Part shown: positions 1-7,698 of the stretch, one piece after another
Layout of the letters: every line of letters starts with the position of its first letter
Position numbering within the stretch: position 1 is the first letter of the stretch
From: Mycobacterium sp.
GTDB lineage: Bacteria; Actinomycetota; Actinomycetes; Mycobacteriales; Mycobacteriaceae
Assembly (NCBI GenBank): GCA_023264755.1
Contig: JAHFVB010000217.1
Span: 1 to 8,033, forward strand
Direction of reading: 5' to 3'
DNA length: 8,033 nucleotides
Translations under genes and position numbers: made by a program
The notes under the pieces: model-generated
The model's input: the letters and a program-made list of their open reading frames with translations, nothing else
Databases searched by the model: none
Told to the model about the DNA's origin: nothing

Positions 1-1353
1 GGAGCCCTGATGCGCCGGGCCGCGTTCGGCCTGTCGGGCGCCATCGTCAGGGAGCTGCGGGCCCGTACCGGTGGCGTCGCCGGGCGCCGGGTGTGCGCGG
101 TGGTCGGATCCGGAGACAACGGGGGCGACGCCCTGTGGGCCGCGACGTTCCTGCGCCGTCGCGGGGTGAGCGCCGCCGCGATCGTGCTCAATCCGGAACG
201 GGTGCACCGCAAGGGGCTGGCCGCCTTCCTGCGCGCCGGTGGTCGCGTCGTCCAAACCCTGCCGCCGGCAACCGATCTGGTGATCGACGGGGTCGTCGGC
301 ATCTCGGGCAGCGGGCCACTGAGACCCGACGCTGCGGAGGTGTTCGCCACCGTCGACGCCGCGGGCCTGCCGGTGGTAGCCGTGGACATCCCCAGCGGGA
401 TCGACGTCCACACCGGAGCCACCTCGGGACCGCACGTGCACGCAGCCCTGACCGTGACGTTCGGCGGACTCAAACCCGTTCATGCCCTTGGTGATTGCGG
501 CGAAGTCGAGCTGGTCGACATCGGACTCGACCTACCGGACACCGACCTGACGGCATTCGAGGCGGCCGACGTCGCCGCACGCTGGCCGGTGCCCGGGCCA
601 CACGACGACAAGTACACCCAGGGTGTGACGGGCGTGCTGGCGGGCTCGGCGACCTACCCCGGAGCCGCGATCCTGTGCACCGGGGCAGCCGTAGCCGCCA
701 CGTCGGGCATGGTGCGCTACGCGGGAACCGCCGCCGCCCAGGTCGTCGACCACTGGCCGGAAGTGATCGCCACGTCGAACTTCGCTGCCGCAGGCCGCGT
801 TCAGGCCTGGGTGGTGGGACCGGGGCTGGGCACCGACGAGGCCGGGGCCGCGGCGCTGAGGTTCGCACTCGACACCGCACTACCGGTGGTCGTCGACGCC
901 GACGCGCTGACCATCCTGGCCGCCCATCCCGAGCTACTGGCCGGCCGCCACGCGTCCACGGTGCTGACCCCGCACGCCGGCGAATTCGCCCGGCTGGCGG
1001 GCCATCCGCCGGGCCCGGACCGCGTCGCAGCGACTCGCCAGCTGGCGGCCCGCTTCGGCGCAACCGTGCTGCTGAAGGGCAACGTCACCGTCATCGCGGA
1101 ACCGGACGGCGGCGCCCGGCTGAACCCTGCGGGCCAATCCTGGGCGGCCACCGCCGGCTCCGGTGACGTGCTGTCCGGCATCATCGGCGCGCTGCTGGCG
1201 GCGGGCCGGGCTCCGGGCGAGGCCGCCGCGATGGCGGCGTTCGTCCACGCCAGGGCGGCCAACGCGGCGGCCGCCGAACCTGGGCCCAGGCCTGCACCCA
1301 CGTCGGCTTCGGGAATCCGGGGTCACATCCGTTCGTCAATCGCGAAGCTCTAG
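1..1353 (+). CDS. nnrD: Bifunctional NAD(P)HX epimerase / ADP-dependent NAD(P)HX dehydratase, 5' end outside window
   Basis: Repairs damaged (hydrated) NADH and NADPH in the cytosol: the N-terminal YjeF_N (NnrE) domain interconverts the R and S epimers of NAD(P)HX, and the C-terminal YjeF_C (NnrD) domain dehydrates the S form using ADP. Counting codons from base 1, the N-terminal domain covers about residues 1-195, with GSGDNGGDA near residues 36-44 and VAVDIPSGIDVHTG around 127-140. The C-terminal ribokinase-like domain begins near DDKYTQG and carries TPHAGEFARL, LLKGNVTVIAEPDG and the catalytic GSGDVL motif (Asp389). The first in-frame ATG is at 10, but the frame is open to base 1 (codons Gly-Ala-Leu before that Met) and the family has about 25 more N-terminal residues, so the true start is upstream. 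The first Asn of the usual NNGGDG loop is Asp here. It ends 12 nt before gadB, probably in one operon. The symbol nnrE is used for the epimerase half. Confidence 0.93.
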   Translation, partial: GALMRRAAFGLSGAIVRELRARTGGVAGRRVCAVVGSGDNGGDALWAATFLRRRGVSAAAIVLNPERVHRKGLAAFLRAGGRVVQTLPPATDLVIDGVVGISGSGPLRPDAAEVFATVDAAGLPVVAVDIPSGIDVHTGATSGPHVHAALTVTFGGLKPVHALGDCGEVELVDIGLDLPDTDLTAFEAADVAARWPVPGPHDDKYTQGVTGVLAGSATYPGAAILCTGAAVAATSGMVRYAGTAAAQVVDHWPEVIATSNFAAAGRVQAWVVGPGLGTDEAGAAALRFALDTALPVVVDADALTILAAHPELLAGRHASTVLTPHAGEFARLAGHPPGPDRVAATRQLAARFGATVLLKGNVTVIAEPDGGARLNPAGQSWAATAGSGDVLSGIIGALLAAGRAPGEAAAMAAFVHARAANAAAAEPGPRPAPTSASGIRGHIRSSIAKL

Positions 1354-1359
1354 GAAGGA
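1354..1359 (+). promoter_or_regulatory. Ribosome binding site of gadB
   Basis: The purine run GAAGGA, which begins on the last G of the nnrD stop codon run (TAGGAAGGA), lies 6 nt before the gadB ATG at 1366. It supports that start and suggests that gadB is translated from an mRNA shared with nnrD. Confidence 0.7.
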
Positions 1360-1365
1360 CAACAC

Positions 1366-2760
1366 ATGTCAGCCAGGCATACCCAGGCGCCGTCCATCGC
1401 CCCGGCTTACACCGGGCGGTTCTCGATGGCATCGGTTCCGACGCTGAGGCTGCCCGACGATTCCATGGAACCCCAGGCCGCCTACCGGTTCATCCACGAC
1501 GAGCTCATGCTCGACGGCAGTTCCCGGTTGAATCTGGCGACGTTCGTCACCACCTGGATGGATCCCGAGGCCGAGAAGTTGATGGCCGAGACGTTCGACA
1601 AGAACATGATCGACAAGGACGAATACCCCGCCACCGCAGCAATCGAACAGCGTTGTGTGTGCATGGTCGCCGACCTCTTCCACGCCGAGGGGCTGCGCGA
1701 CGACGACCCCAGCAGCGCCATCGGCGTGTCGACGGTCGGCTCGAGCGAGGCCGTCATGCTGGCCGGGCTGGCGCTGAGCTGGCGGTGGCGCCAGCGGGTC
1801 GATCCCGAAGGCAAGGGTGCTTGGCGCGACCGCAGGCCGAATCTTGTGATGGGCTCCAACGTCCAGGTCGTCTGGGAGAAGTTCTGCCGCTACTTCGACG
1901 TCGAACCCATCTACCTTCCGATGGAGGAGGGGCGCTACGTCATCACCACCGAGCAGGTGCTGGGTGCCGTCAACGAAGACACCATCGGCGTCGTCGGCAT
2001 CCTCGGCACCACCTTCACCGGTGAGCTCGAACCGATCGCCGAAATCTGCGCCGCGCTGGACCAGCTCGCCGCGAGTGGCGGTGTCGACGTCCCGGTACAC
2101 GTGGACGCGGCCAGTGGCGGCTTCGTCGTGCCGTTCCTGCACCCCGATCTCGAGTGGGACTTCCGACTGCCGCGAGTGGTGTCCATCAACGTCAGCGGCC
2201 ACAAGTACGGCCTGACGTATCCGGGCGTCGGCTTCGTGGTGTGGCGCAGCGCCGAGCACCTGCCGGAGGAACTGGTATTCCGGGTGAACTACCTGGGCGG
2301 CGACATGCCGACGTTCACGCTGAACTTCTCCAAGGGCGGCAACCAGGTGGTCGGCCAGTACTACAACTTCCTGCGGCTCGGGCGCGCCGGCTACCGACAG
2401 GTCATGAACTGCTTGTCGCAAACCGCCAGGTGGCTGGGCGATCAGCTGCGCGACAGCGCGCACTTCGAGGTGATCTCCGACGGAGCCGCGATCCCGGTGG
2501 TCAGCTTCCGGCTCACCGGTGACCGCGGCTACACCGAGTTCGACGTGTCGCACGCGCTGCGGGCCTACGGCTGGCAGGTGCCCGCGTACACGATGCCCGA
2601 CGACGCCACCGACATCGCCGTGTTGCGCATCGTGGTGCGGGAGGGCTTCTCGGCAGACCTGGCCAGGGCGCTGCGGGACGACCTGATCACCGTGTTGAAG
2701 AGCCTCGACGAGCTCAAGCCGAACGGACACTTCGACTCGGTGCAGCCGTTCGCACACTGA
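1366..2760 (+). CDS. gadB: Glutamate decarboxylase, PLP-dependent
   Basis: Converts L-glutamate to GABA and CO2, consuming a proton; it feeds the GABA shunt and in other bacteria serves acid resistance. At 464 residues it matches the usual length of bacterial GAD (E. coli GadB 466). Visible group II decarboxylase features are the phosphate-binding pair Ser126-Ser127 in TVGSSEA, the pyridine-nitrogen aspartate Asp247 in HVDAASGG, and the Schiff-base lysine Lys280 in SGHKYG. The block from TFVTTWMDPEAEKLM to DEYPATAAIE is typical of GAD rather than of aromatic amino acid decarboxylases. The protein ends in Phe-Ala-His; in E. coli GadB a penultimate His plugs the active site at neutral pH, so the final His here could act likewise, which is inference. 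No glutamate/GABA antiporter (gadC) is visible nearby. The ATG has a good ribosome binding site and follows nnrD by 12 nt. Confidence 0.96.
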   Translation: MSARHTQAPSIAPAYTGRFSMASVPTLRLPDDSMEPQAAYRFIHDELMLDGSSRLNLATFVTTWMDPEAEKLMAETFDKNMIDKDEYPATAAIEQRCVCMVADLFHAEGLRDDDPSSAIGVSTVGSSEAVMLAGLALSWRWRQRVDPEGKGAWRDRRPNLVMGSNVQVVWEKFCRYFDVEPIYLPMEEGRYVITTEQVLGAVNEDTIGVVGILGTTFTGELEPIAEICAALDQLAASGGVDVPVHVDAASGGFVVPFLHPDLEWDFRLPRVVSINVSGHKYGLTYPGVGFVVWRSAEHLPEELVFRVNYLGGDMPTFTLNFSKGGNQVVGQYYNFLRLGRAGYRQVMNCLSQTARWLGDQLRDSAHFEVISDGAAIPVVSFRLTGDRGYTEFDVSHALRAYGWQVPAYTMPDDATDIAVLRIVVREGFSADLARALRDDLITVLKSLDELKPNGHFDSVQPFAH

Positions 2761-2764
2761 CCAC

Positions 2765-2786
2765 GGGCCGGGACATGAGCTGGCCC
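2765..2786 (+). terminator. Small hairpin after gadB, possible weak terminator
   Basis: Starting 5 nt after the gadB stop codon, GGGCCGG can pair with CTGGCCC (seven pairs, one of them G-U) around an 8-nt loop. No T-run follows, so it is not a classic intrinsic terminator, though mycobacterial terminators often lack a strong U-tract. In DNA this rich in G and C, short hairpins also arise by chance. Confidence 0.3.
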
Positions 2787-2802
2787 ACTTCGGGCGTTCT
2801 GG

Positions 2803-2808
2803 GACAAT
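2803..2808 (+). promoter_or_regulatory. Possible -10 element for the alr operon
   Basis: GACAAT resembles the mycobacterial SigA -10 consensus TANNNT except at its first base. It lies in the only intergenic gap, 9 nt before the alr ATG. A transcript starting 6-9 nt downstream would begin at 2815-2818, giving alr a leader of three bases or fewer, or none. I see no convincing -35 at the expected distance. The purine run AGGGG at 2811-2815 is only 2 nt from the ATG, too close for an efficient ribosome binding site, which fits leaderless or near-leaderless initiation. Confidence 0.35.
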
Positions 2809-2817
2809 CGAGGGGTC

Positions 2818-3978
2818 ATGACAGTACATCCGACCGACCGCGCCATCGCCGCTGCTCAGGCGGTCATCGACCTCGACGCCATCGCCCACAACGTGCGAGT
2901 GCTCAAGGAGCATGCCGGATCGGCACAGGTGATGGCCGTGGTGAAGGCGGACGGATACGGGCACGGTGCCGTCCAGGTCGGCCGGGTCGCGCTGGCTGCC
3001 GGGGCCTCCGAATTGGGCGTCGCGACGCTCGACGAAGCGCTCGCGGTGCGCAGCGGGGGAATCACCGCGCCGCTGTTGTGCTGGATGCACGCCCCGGGGA
3101 CCGACTTCGCGCCCGCGCTGACCGCCGACGTCCAGCTGGGCGTGTCCTCACTGCGTCAGCTGGGTGAGGTGCTCGACGCCGTCCACCGCACGGGCCGCAC
3201 CGGCGTCGTCACCGTCAAGGTCGACACCGGGCTGCACCGCAACGGCGTCGGCCCCGCCGAGTTCGCGGACCTGCTCGTGGCGCTACGACGGGCCGTGGCC
3301 GAGGACGCGATTCGGGTACGCGGCCTCATGTCCCACCTGGCGTGCGGGGACACCCCCGACAGCCCCGTGAACGACCTTCAAGCCCAACGGTTCTCGGAGT
3401 ATCGGGCCCAGGCCCGGGCCGCCGGCCTCGAATTCGAAGTCGCCCATCTGTCCAACTCGCCCGCCGCGATGACCCGCCCCGACCTCGGCTACGACATGGT
3501 GCGTCCCGGTATCGCGATCTACGGTCAGTCCCCGATCCCCGAGCTAGGCGACATGGGGCTGCGGCCGGCGATGACGTTGAAGTGCACTGTCGCGCGGGTT
3601 CATTCACTAAAGGCCGGGGACGGCGTCTCCTATGGCCACACCTGGGTCGCCGACCGCGACACCACCGTGGCGCTGATGCCGATCGGCTATGCCGACGGTG
3701 TCTTCCGCAGTCTTGGCGGCCGAATGGACGTGCTGATCAACGGTCGGCTGCGATCCAGCGTGGGCCGCGTCTGCATGGACCAGTTCGTCGTCGACCTCGG
3801 TCCGGGACCGGTCGACGTCAGCGAGGGTGACGACGCGATCCTGTTCGGCCCGGGTGACCAGGGCGAGCCGACCGCACAGGACTGGGCCGAGCTGCTCGAT
3901 ACCATCAACTACGAGGTCGTCACCAGTCCGCGGGGCCGCGTCACGCGGTGCTACCGCGACGGCGACGTGACGGAGTGA
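2818..3978 (+). CDS. alr: Alanine racemase
   Basis: PLP enzyme that interconverts L- and D-alanine in the cytosol, supplying D-alanine for the D-Ala-D-Ala end of peptidoglycan precursors; it works upstream of Ddl, and D-cycloserine targets both. The 386 residues match the family. The N-terminal TIM barrel holds the Schiff-base lysine Lys43 in [12 protein letters not shown], and the C-terminal beta domain supplies the second catalytic base Tyr272 in GVSYGHTW. Other signatures are [41 protein letters not shown] and [13 protein letters not shown]. The ATG is the only reasonable start, because an in-frame stop lies at 2776-2778 with no start codon between. It is the first gene of the overlapping series to its right. 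In M. tuberculosis, as I recall, several transposase and PPE genes separate gadB from alr; here the gap is 57 nt. Confidence 0.96.
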   Translation: MTVHPTDRAIAAAQAVIDLDAIAHNVRVLKEHAGSAQVMAVVKADGYGHGAVQVGRVALAAGASELGVATLDEALAVRSGGITAPLLCWMHAPGTDFAPALTADVQLGVSSLRQLGEVLDAVHRTGRTGVVTVKVDTGLHRNGVGPAEFADLLVALRRAVAEDAIRVRGLMSHLACGDTPDSPVNDLQAQRFSEYRAQARAAGLEFEVAHLSNSPAAMTRPDLGYDMVRPGIAIYGQSPIPELGDMGLRPAMTLKCTVARVHSLKAGDGVSYGHTWVADRDTTVALMPIGYADGVFRSLGGRMDVLINGRLRSSVGRVCMDQFVVDLGPGPVDVSEGDDAILFGPGDQGEPTAQDWAELLDTINYEVVTSPRGRVTRCYRDGDVTE

Positions 3979-5102
3979 ATCGGTTGAGCAGCGAAGGTCA
4001 GCGGCGCCGCGACGGCCGCATTCGCAACGCGCGGTGGTTGGCCGGTGCGGCGGGGCTGGCCGCGGTCGGCGGGCTCGCGGGTACGACGGTGGCGCGGTCG
4101 CTGACCCGCCGCGTGACCGCCGACGACCCCTATGCCGACGAGGACTTCTTTCTGATGGAGGCCGATCGGGGGTGCGTCGTCACCACCGCGGATGGGGTTC
4201 CGCTGGCGGTGCGTGAGGTAGGGCCGGCGGACGCTCCGCTGACCGTCGTGTTCTCCCACGGTTTCTGTCTGCACATGGGCGCGTTCCACTTTCAACGCGC
4301 CCGGCTCAGCGAGCAGTGGGGCGCACAGGTCCGCATGGTGTTCTACGACCAGCGCGGCCACGGGCAGTCCGGCGACGCTCCGCCCGACACGTTCACCGTC
4401 GAACAACTCGGCCAGGATCTGGAGGCCGTGCTGGCCGTCATGGCCCCGCACGGACCGGTCGTGCTGGTCGGCCATTCGATGGGCGGCATGACGGTGCTCT
4501 CCCACGCCCGGCAGTTCCCGCAGCGCTATCCCACCCGCGTCGTGGGGGCGGCGTTGATCTCCTCGGCCGCCGAGGGGGTGGCGCGCTCGCCGTTGGGGGA
4601 GATCCTCAAGAACCCAGCGCTGGAGGCGGCCCGGTTGGCCGCACGCTATGCGCCCAAGACCGTGCACCGCACGCGGGGCGCCGCCCGGGCGTTGATCGGC
4701 CCGGTGTTGCGGGCGGCGTCGTACGGCGACGCGAAGGTCAGCCCCAGCGTGGTGGCGTTCTCCGAGGCGATGATGCACGAGACGCCGATCGCCCTGGTCG
4801 GATTCCTGCACGCCCTTGAGGTGCACGACGAGACCGCCGGCCTGGCCGCGCTCGCCAAGGTGCCCACGTTGATCGTGTGCGGCGACCACGACCTGTTGAC
4901 TCCGCAGGAGTGCTCCGAGTTCATGGCGGCGGCGTTGCCGAAGTCCGAGCTCGTGATCGTGCCCGGCGCAGGACATCTGGTCCAACTCGAGCAGCCGGAG
5001 GTCGTCGACGACGCGTTGGTGCGGCTGGTGGAGCGGGCTACCCCGTCGAAGCTCGTCGCGTTGACGCGGCGACTGCGCGAACGGGCCCGCAACCATGGGT
5101 GA
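3975..5102 (+). CDS. Alpha/beta hydrolase with N-terminal membrane anchor, substrate unknown
   Basis: A 375-residue protein with an Arg-rich N-terminus (residues 3-20), a Gly/Ala-rich hydrophobic stretch at about 21-40 that looks like a signal anchor, then an alpha/beta hydrolase domain. Motifs seen are the oxyanion region [21 protein letters not shown], the nucleophile elbow GHSMGGM with Ser168, the acid GDHDLLTP with Asp306, and [11 protein letters not shown] with His334, so the catalytic triad looks complete. A basic C-terminal tail ([18 protein letters not shown]) follows. The fold covers esterases, lipases, C-C hydrolases, epoxide hydrolases and haloperoxidases, and I cannot choose between them. 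The GTG at 3975 overlaps the alr stop as GTGA. TTG at 3984, 8 nt after GGAG at 3972-3975, is an equally credible start 3 residues shorter; GTG at 3948 would overlap alr by 31 nt and is less likely. Its 3' end overlaps tsaE by 8 nt. Confidence 0.9.
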   Translation: MNRLSSEGQRRRDGRIRNARWLAGAAGLAAVGGLAGTTVARSLTRRVTADDPYADEDFFLMEADRGCVVTTADGVPLAVREVGPADAPLTVVFSHGFCLHMGAFHFQRARLSEQWGAQVRMVFYDQRGHGQSGDAPPDTFTVEQLGQDLEAVLAVMAPHGPVVLVGHSMGGMTVLSHARQFPQRYPTRVVGAALISSAAEGVARSPLGEILKNPALEAARLAARYAPKTVHRTRGAARALIGPVLRAASYGDAKVSPSVVAFSEAMMHETPIALVGFLHALEVHDETAGLAALAKVPTLIVCGDHDLLTPQECSEFMAAALPKSELVIVPGAGHLVQLEQPEVVDDALVRLVERATPSKLVALTRRLRERARNHG

Positions 5103-5562
5103 AGTGCTCGAAGGCGTCGCCGAGTTGCCCACCGCCGAGGACACCCTCGCCTTGGGTGCGCGGCTGGGCGCCGGGTTGCGCGCCGGTGACGTGGTGGTGC
5201 TCTCCGGGCCCCTGGGGGCCGGAAAGACGGTGTTGGCCAAGGGTATCGCGAAGGCCATGGACGTCGACGGACCCGTGACGTCACCGACGTTCGTGCTGGC
5301 GCGCGTCCATCCGCCGCGCCGGGCCGGTGCGCCCGCGATGATCCACGTGGACATGTACCGACTGCTCGATCACCCCGGAGTGGACGTGCTGGCCGAGTTG
5401 GATTCACTCGACCTCGACACCGAGCTCGACGATGCCGTGGTCGTCGTCGAATGGGGTGAGGGGCTGGCCGAACGGCTCTCCGAACGGCACCTCGACGTCC
5501 AGCTGGAACGGACCAGCGACACCGAGCTGCGGACCGCGGTGTGGCGTTGGAGCCGACCGTGA
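5095..5562 (+). CDS. tsaE: tRNA t6A biosynthesis ATPase TsaE
   Basis: Small P-loop ATPase of the t6A pathway, which adds threonylcarbamoyl to A37 of tRNAs that read ANN codons; it binds the TsaB-TsaD dimer and its ATPase is needed for turnover. The 155 residues fit the family. Visible are Walker A GPLGAGKT (38-45), the switch-like TSPTFVL (62-68), the conserved HVDMYRL with Asp86, and VVVEWGEGL with Glu119-Trp120. The ATG lies inside the end of the hydrolase gene (8-nt overlap) without a clear ribosome binding site, which suggests coupled translation. It is followed by tsaB with a 4-nt overlap. Older annotations call this family YjeE. Confidence 0.95.
   Translation: MGEVLEGVAELPTAEDTLALGARLGAGLRAGDVVVLSGPLGAGKTVLAKGIAKAMDVDGPVTSPTFVLARVHPPRRAGAPAMIHVDMYRLLDHPGVDVLAELDSLDLDTELDDAVVVVEWGEGLAERLSERHLDVQLERTSDTELRTAVWRWSRP
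5549..5552 (+). promoter_or_regulatory. Ribosome binding site that decides the tsaB start
   Basis: GGAG lies 6 nt before the GTG at 5559, inside the last codons of tsaE. It favours 5559 over the earlier in-frame GTG at 5541, which would add six residues. Confidence 0.6.
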
Positions 5563-6194
5563 CGTCGCACGTGCTGGCCATCGACACGGCCACCCCCGCG
5601 GTCACGGCGGGCGTGGTGCGGCGCGACCCCTCCGGTGTGGAGGTGCTCGCCGAGCGGGTGACGCTCGATGCCCGGGCCCACGCCGAGCAACTGACGCCGA
5701 ACGTGCTGCGGGCCATGGCCGATGCCGAACTCGCAATGGCGGACCTGGACGCGGTGGTGATCGGTTGCGGTCCGGGACCGTTCACCGGGCTGCGGGTGGG
5801 AATGGCCACGGCCGCCGCTTACGCGCACGCGCTCGGAATCCCCGTCTACGGCGTGTGCAGCCTCGATGCCATCGCGGTCGGTACGACGGGTGAGGTGCTC
5901 GTCGTCACCGACGCCCGTCGCCGCGAGGTCTACTGGGCGCGCTACCGCGACGGCCTCCGTGTCGACGGCCCGGCCGTCGCTGCGCCCGCCGACGTGCCAG
6001 GCGAGGCCGACTGGATCGCTGGCGCCCCGGATCACGTTGCGCTGTACGACCTTCCGCGCCTGGACCGCACGTACCCCACCGCGGCGGGATTGGTGCAGGC
6101 CGTCGACTGGGCGGCGGAGCCGGCTCCGTTGGTGCCGCTGTACCTGCGTCGACCGGATGCCAAGCCGACGAGTGAACGGGTGGTGCGCCGGTGA
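5559..6194 (+). CDS. tsaB: tRNA t6A biosynthesis protein TsaB
   Basis: Partner of TsaD in the bacterial threonylcarbamoyltransferase complex: an ASKHA-fold protein that lacks the metal-binding histidines and serves as the dimerisation platform for TsaD and TsaE. From the GTG at 5559 it has 211 residues. Diagnostic motifs are LAIDTATP at the N-terminus, GPGPFTGLR (71-79) followed by VGMATAAAYAHALGIPVYG, then TDARRREVYWARY and a C-terminal PLYLRRPDAKP. This start is preferred because it gives a GTGA overlap with the tsaE stop, has GGAG 6 nt upstream, and places the first beta strand right after the start. It overlaps rimI by 4 nt. Older annotations call it YeaZ. Confidence 0.95.
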   Translation: MTSHVLAIDTATPAVTAGVVRRDPSGVEVLAERVTLDARAHAEQLTPNVLRAMADAELAMADLDAVVIGCGPGPFTGLRVGMATAAAYAHALGIPVYGVCSLDAIAVGTTGEVLVVTDARRREVYWARYRDGLRVDGPAVAAPADVPGEADWIAGAPDHVALYDLPRLDRTYPTAAGLVQAVDWAAEPAPLVPLYLRRPDAKPTSERVVRR

Positions 6195-6643
6195 CGGTCG
6201 GGTACGACGAGCTGACCGCCGCCGACGCCGAGGCCTGCTCCGAACTGGAAGCGCAACTGTTTCCCGGCGACGACCCGTGGCCCGCTTCGGCGTTCTGCCG
6301 CGAGCTCGAATCGGAGCACAATCACTACGTCGCCGCCCGCGTCGACGGTGAACTGGTGGGATACGCCGGTATCGCCCGCCTGGGCCGTAGAGCGCCCTAC
6401 GAGTACGAGATCCACACCATCGGGGTAGCCAAGACCCATCAGGGCCAAGGCATCGGTCGCGCACTGTTGAGCCGGTTGCTGGACATCGCTTCCGGCGGTG
6501 TCGTATTCCTGGAAGTCCGCACCGACAACACGGCTGCCATCGGCTTGTACGAAAGCTTCGGCTTCGCCGTGGTCGGGGTACGCAAGCGCTATTACCGCGT
6601 CAGCGGTACCGATGCCTACACGATGCGCCGGGAGGCGACATGA
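6191..6643 (+). CDS. rimI: RimI-type GNAT protein N-terminal acetyltransferase
   Basis: GNAT-fold enzyme that transfers acetyl from acetyl-CoA to protein N-termini; the name comes from acetylation of ribosomal protein S18 in E. coli, but substrates in mycobacteria may be broader. The 150 residues are one GNAT domain: acetyl-CoA motif A with QGQGIG (84-89) after IHTIGV, and [20 protein letters not shown] near the C-terminus. Glu108 and Tyr120 align by spacing with the catalytic Glu103 and Tyr115 of the enteric RimI. The GTG start overlaps the tsaB stop as GTGA, with only a weak GGGTGG 7 nt upstream. It sits between tsaB and tsaD, and it overlaps tsaD through ATGA. Confidence 0.93.
   Translation: MTVGYDELTAADAEACSELEAQLFPGDDPWPASAFCRELESEHNHYVAARVDGELVGYAGIARLGRRAPYEYEIHTIGVAKTHQGQGIGRALLSRLLDIASGGVVFLEVRTDNTAAIGLYESFGFAVVGVRKRYYRVSGTDAYTMRREAT
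6630..6635 (+). promoter_or_regulatory. Ribosome binding site of tsaD
   Basis: GGGAGG within the last codons of rimI is 4 nt before the ATG at 6640 and 10 nt before a second in-frame ATG at 6646. Either could be used, and the protein would differ by two residues. The 6640 start gives the ATGA overlap seen at the neighbouring junctions. Confidence 0.6.
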
Positions 6644-7698
6644 CGATGACCGCCCCCGAGTCGCGTTCCCGCCCGCTGATCATCCTCGCCATCGAAAGTT
6701 CTTGCGACGAAACGGGAGTCGGGATCTGCGAGTTGGGCTCCGACGGCTCGCTCACCCTGCTGGCCGACGAAGTCGCCTCCAGCGTCGACGAGCATGCGCG
6801 GTTCGGCGGAGTGGTCCCCGAGATCGCGTCGCGTGCCCACCTGGAAGCCCTCGGGCCGACCATGCGGCGGGCGCTCGCGACCGCCGGGGTGGACAAGCCG
6901 GACGTCGTCGCCGCGACGATCGGGCCGGGGCTGGCCGGTGCCCTGCTGGTGGGAGTCGCTGCGGCCAAGGCATATGCGGCGGCTTGGCAGGTGCCGTTCT
7001 ACGCGGTCAACCACCTCGGCGGCCACCTGGCGGCCGACGTGTACGAACATGGCCCGCTACCCGAGAGCGTCGGGTTGTTGGTGTCGGGCGGTCACACCAA
7101 CCTGCTACACGTGCGGTCACTCGGTGCGCCGATCGAGGAACTCGGCAGCACCGTCGACGACGCCGCCGGGGAGGCCTACGACAAGGTGGCCCGGCTGCTC
7201 GGGCTGGGCTACCCGGGTGGTCGGCCGCTGGACGAGCTCGCGCGCACGGGAGACCGGACGGCGATCGTCTTCCCGCGTGGCATGACCGGTCCCCGAGACG
7301 ACCCCCATGCGTTCAGCTTCTCGGGGCTCAAGACTGCGGTGGCCCGCTACGTGGAGGCTCATCCGGAGGCGTCGACGGCCGACGTGGCGGCCGGCTTTCA
7401 GGAGGCAGTGGCCGACGTGCTGACGCTCAAGGCGGTGCGCGCGGCGACCGAGCTCGGGGTGTCCACCCTGCTGATCGCCGGCGGTGTCGCGGCCAATTCG
7501 AGGCTGCGCGAGCTCGCCGAACAGCGTTGTGCCGCAGCAGGGTTGACGTTACGGATCCCCAAACCCCGGCTCTGTACCGACAATGGAGCGATGATCGCCT
7601 CGTTCGCCGCCCACCTGATCGCAGCCGGTGCGGCGCCGTCGCCGTTGGACGTGCCCAGCGACCCGGGGCTGCCCGTGGTGAAGGGTCAAGTCGCGTGA
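6640..7698 (+). CDS. tsaD: tRNA N6-adenosine threonylcarbamoyltransferase TsaD
   Basis: Catalytic subunit of the t6A complex; it moves threonylcarbamoyl from the AMP conjugate made by TsaC (not in this window) to A37 of tRNA. Of the Kae1/Qri7/TsaD family, with 352 residues. Visible are the nucleotide-binding ESSCDETG (19-26), the metal ligands His125 and His129 in [37 protein letters not shown], and Asp314 in CTDNGAMIA, the third metal ligand. About 12 residues before the first strand ([12 protein letters not shown]) are longer than I recall for the M. tuberculosis protein. Older databases call it Gcp or O-sialoglycoprotein endopeptidase, a function not supported by later work. It overlaps rimI by 4 nt upstream and the SnoaL-like gene by 4 nt downstream. 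Confidence 0.97.
   Translation: MTMTAPESRSRPLIILAIESSCDETGVGICELGSDGSLTLLADEVASSVDEHARFGGVVPEIASRAHLEALGPTMRRALATAGVDKPDVVAATIGPGLAGALLVGVAAAKAYAAAWQVPFYAVNHLGGHLAADVYEHGPLPESVGLLVSGGHTNLLHVRSLGAPIEELGSTVDDAAGEAYDKVARLLGLGYPGGRPLDELARTGDRTAIVFPRGMTGPRDDPHAFSFSGLKTAVARYVEAHPEASTADVAAGFQEAVADVLTLKAVRAATELGVSTLLIAGGVAANSRLRELAEQRCAAAGLTLRIPKPRLCTDNGAMIASFAAHLIAAGAAPSPLDVPSDPGLPVVKGQVA

Noticed and set aside
495..1166. 223-codon + strand frame inside nnrD
   Set aside because: Out-of-frame reading of the dehydratase domain, extremely rich in Arg and Gly, whereas the nnrD frame has all expected motifs.
1369..3090. 573-codon open frame on the minus strand across gadB and the start of alr
   Set aside because: It mirrors the codons of gadB and alr; in GC-rich DNA with G/C third positions one antisense frame stays open by chance. 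The translation is low-complexity (His, Asp, Val, Arg, Gly) with no recognisable domain, while the + strand carries clear catalytic motifs.
3948..3974. Earlier GTG start for the hydrolase
   Set aside because: It would add nine mostly Arg residues (LPRRRRDG) that merely read the end of alr in another frame, and overlap alr by 31 nt; GTG at 3975 or TTG at 3984 fits better.
3951..5354. 467-codon open frame on the minus strand across the hydrolase and tsaE
   Set aside because: Antisense shadow of two well-supported + strand genes, with Arg/His/Gly-rich low-complexity translation and no family motif.
5541..5558. Earlier GTG start for tsaB
   Set aside because: It would add six residues that read the tsaE end in another frame; the GTG at 5559 has GGAG 6 nt upstream and the usual 4-nt overlap.
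4646..6464. Two long overlapping minus-strand frames (4646-5809 and 5370-6464)
   Set aside because: Both lie opposite the hydrolase, tsaE, tsaB and rimI, are dominated by Arg, Ser, Pro and Gly, and show no domain; they overlap each other as well.
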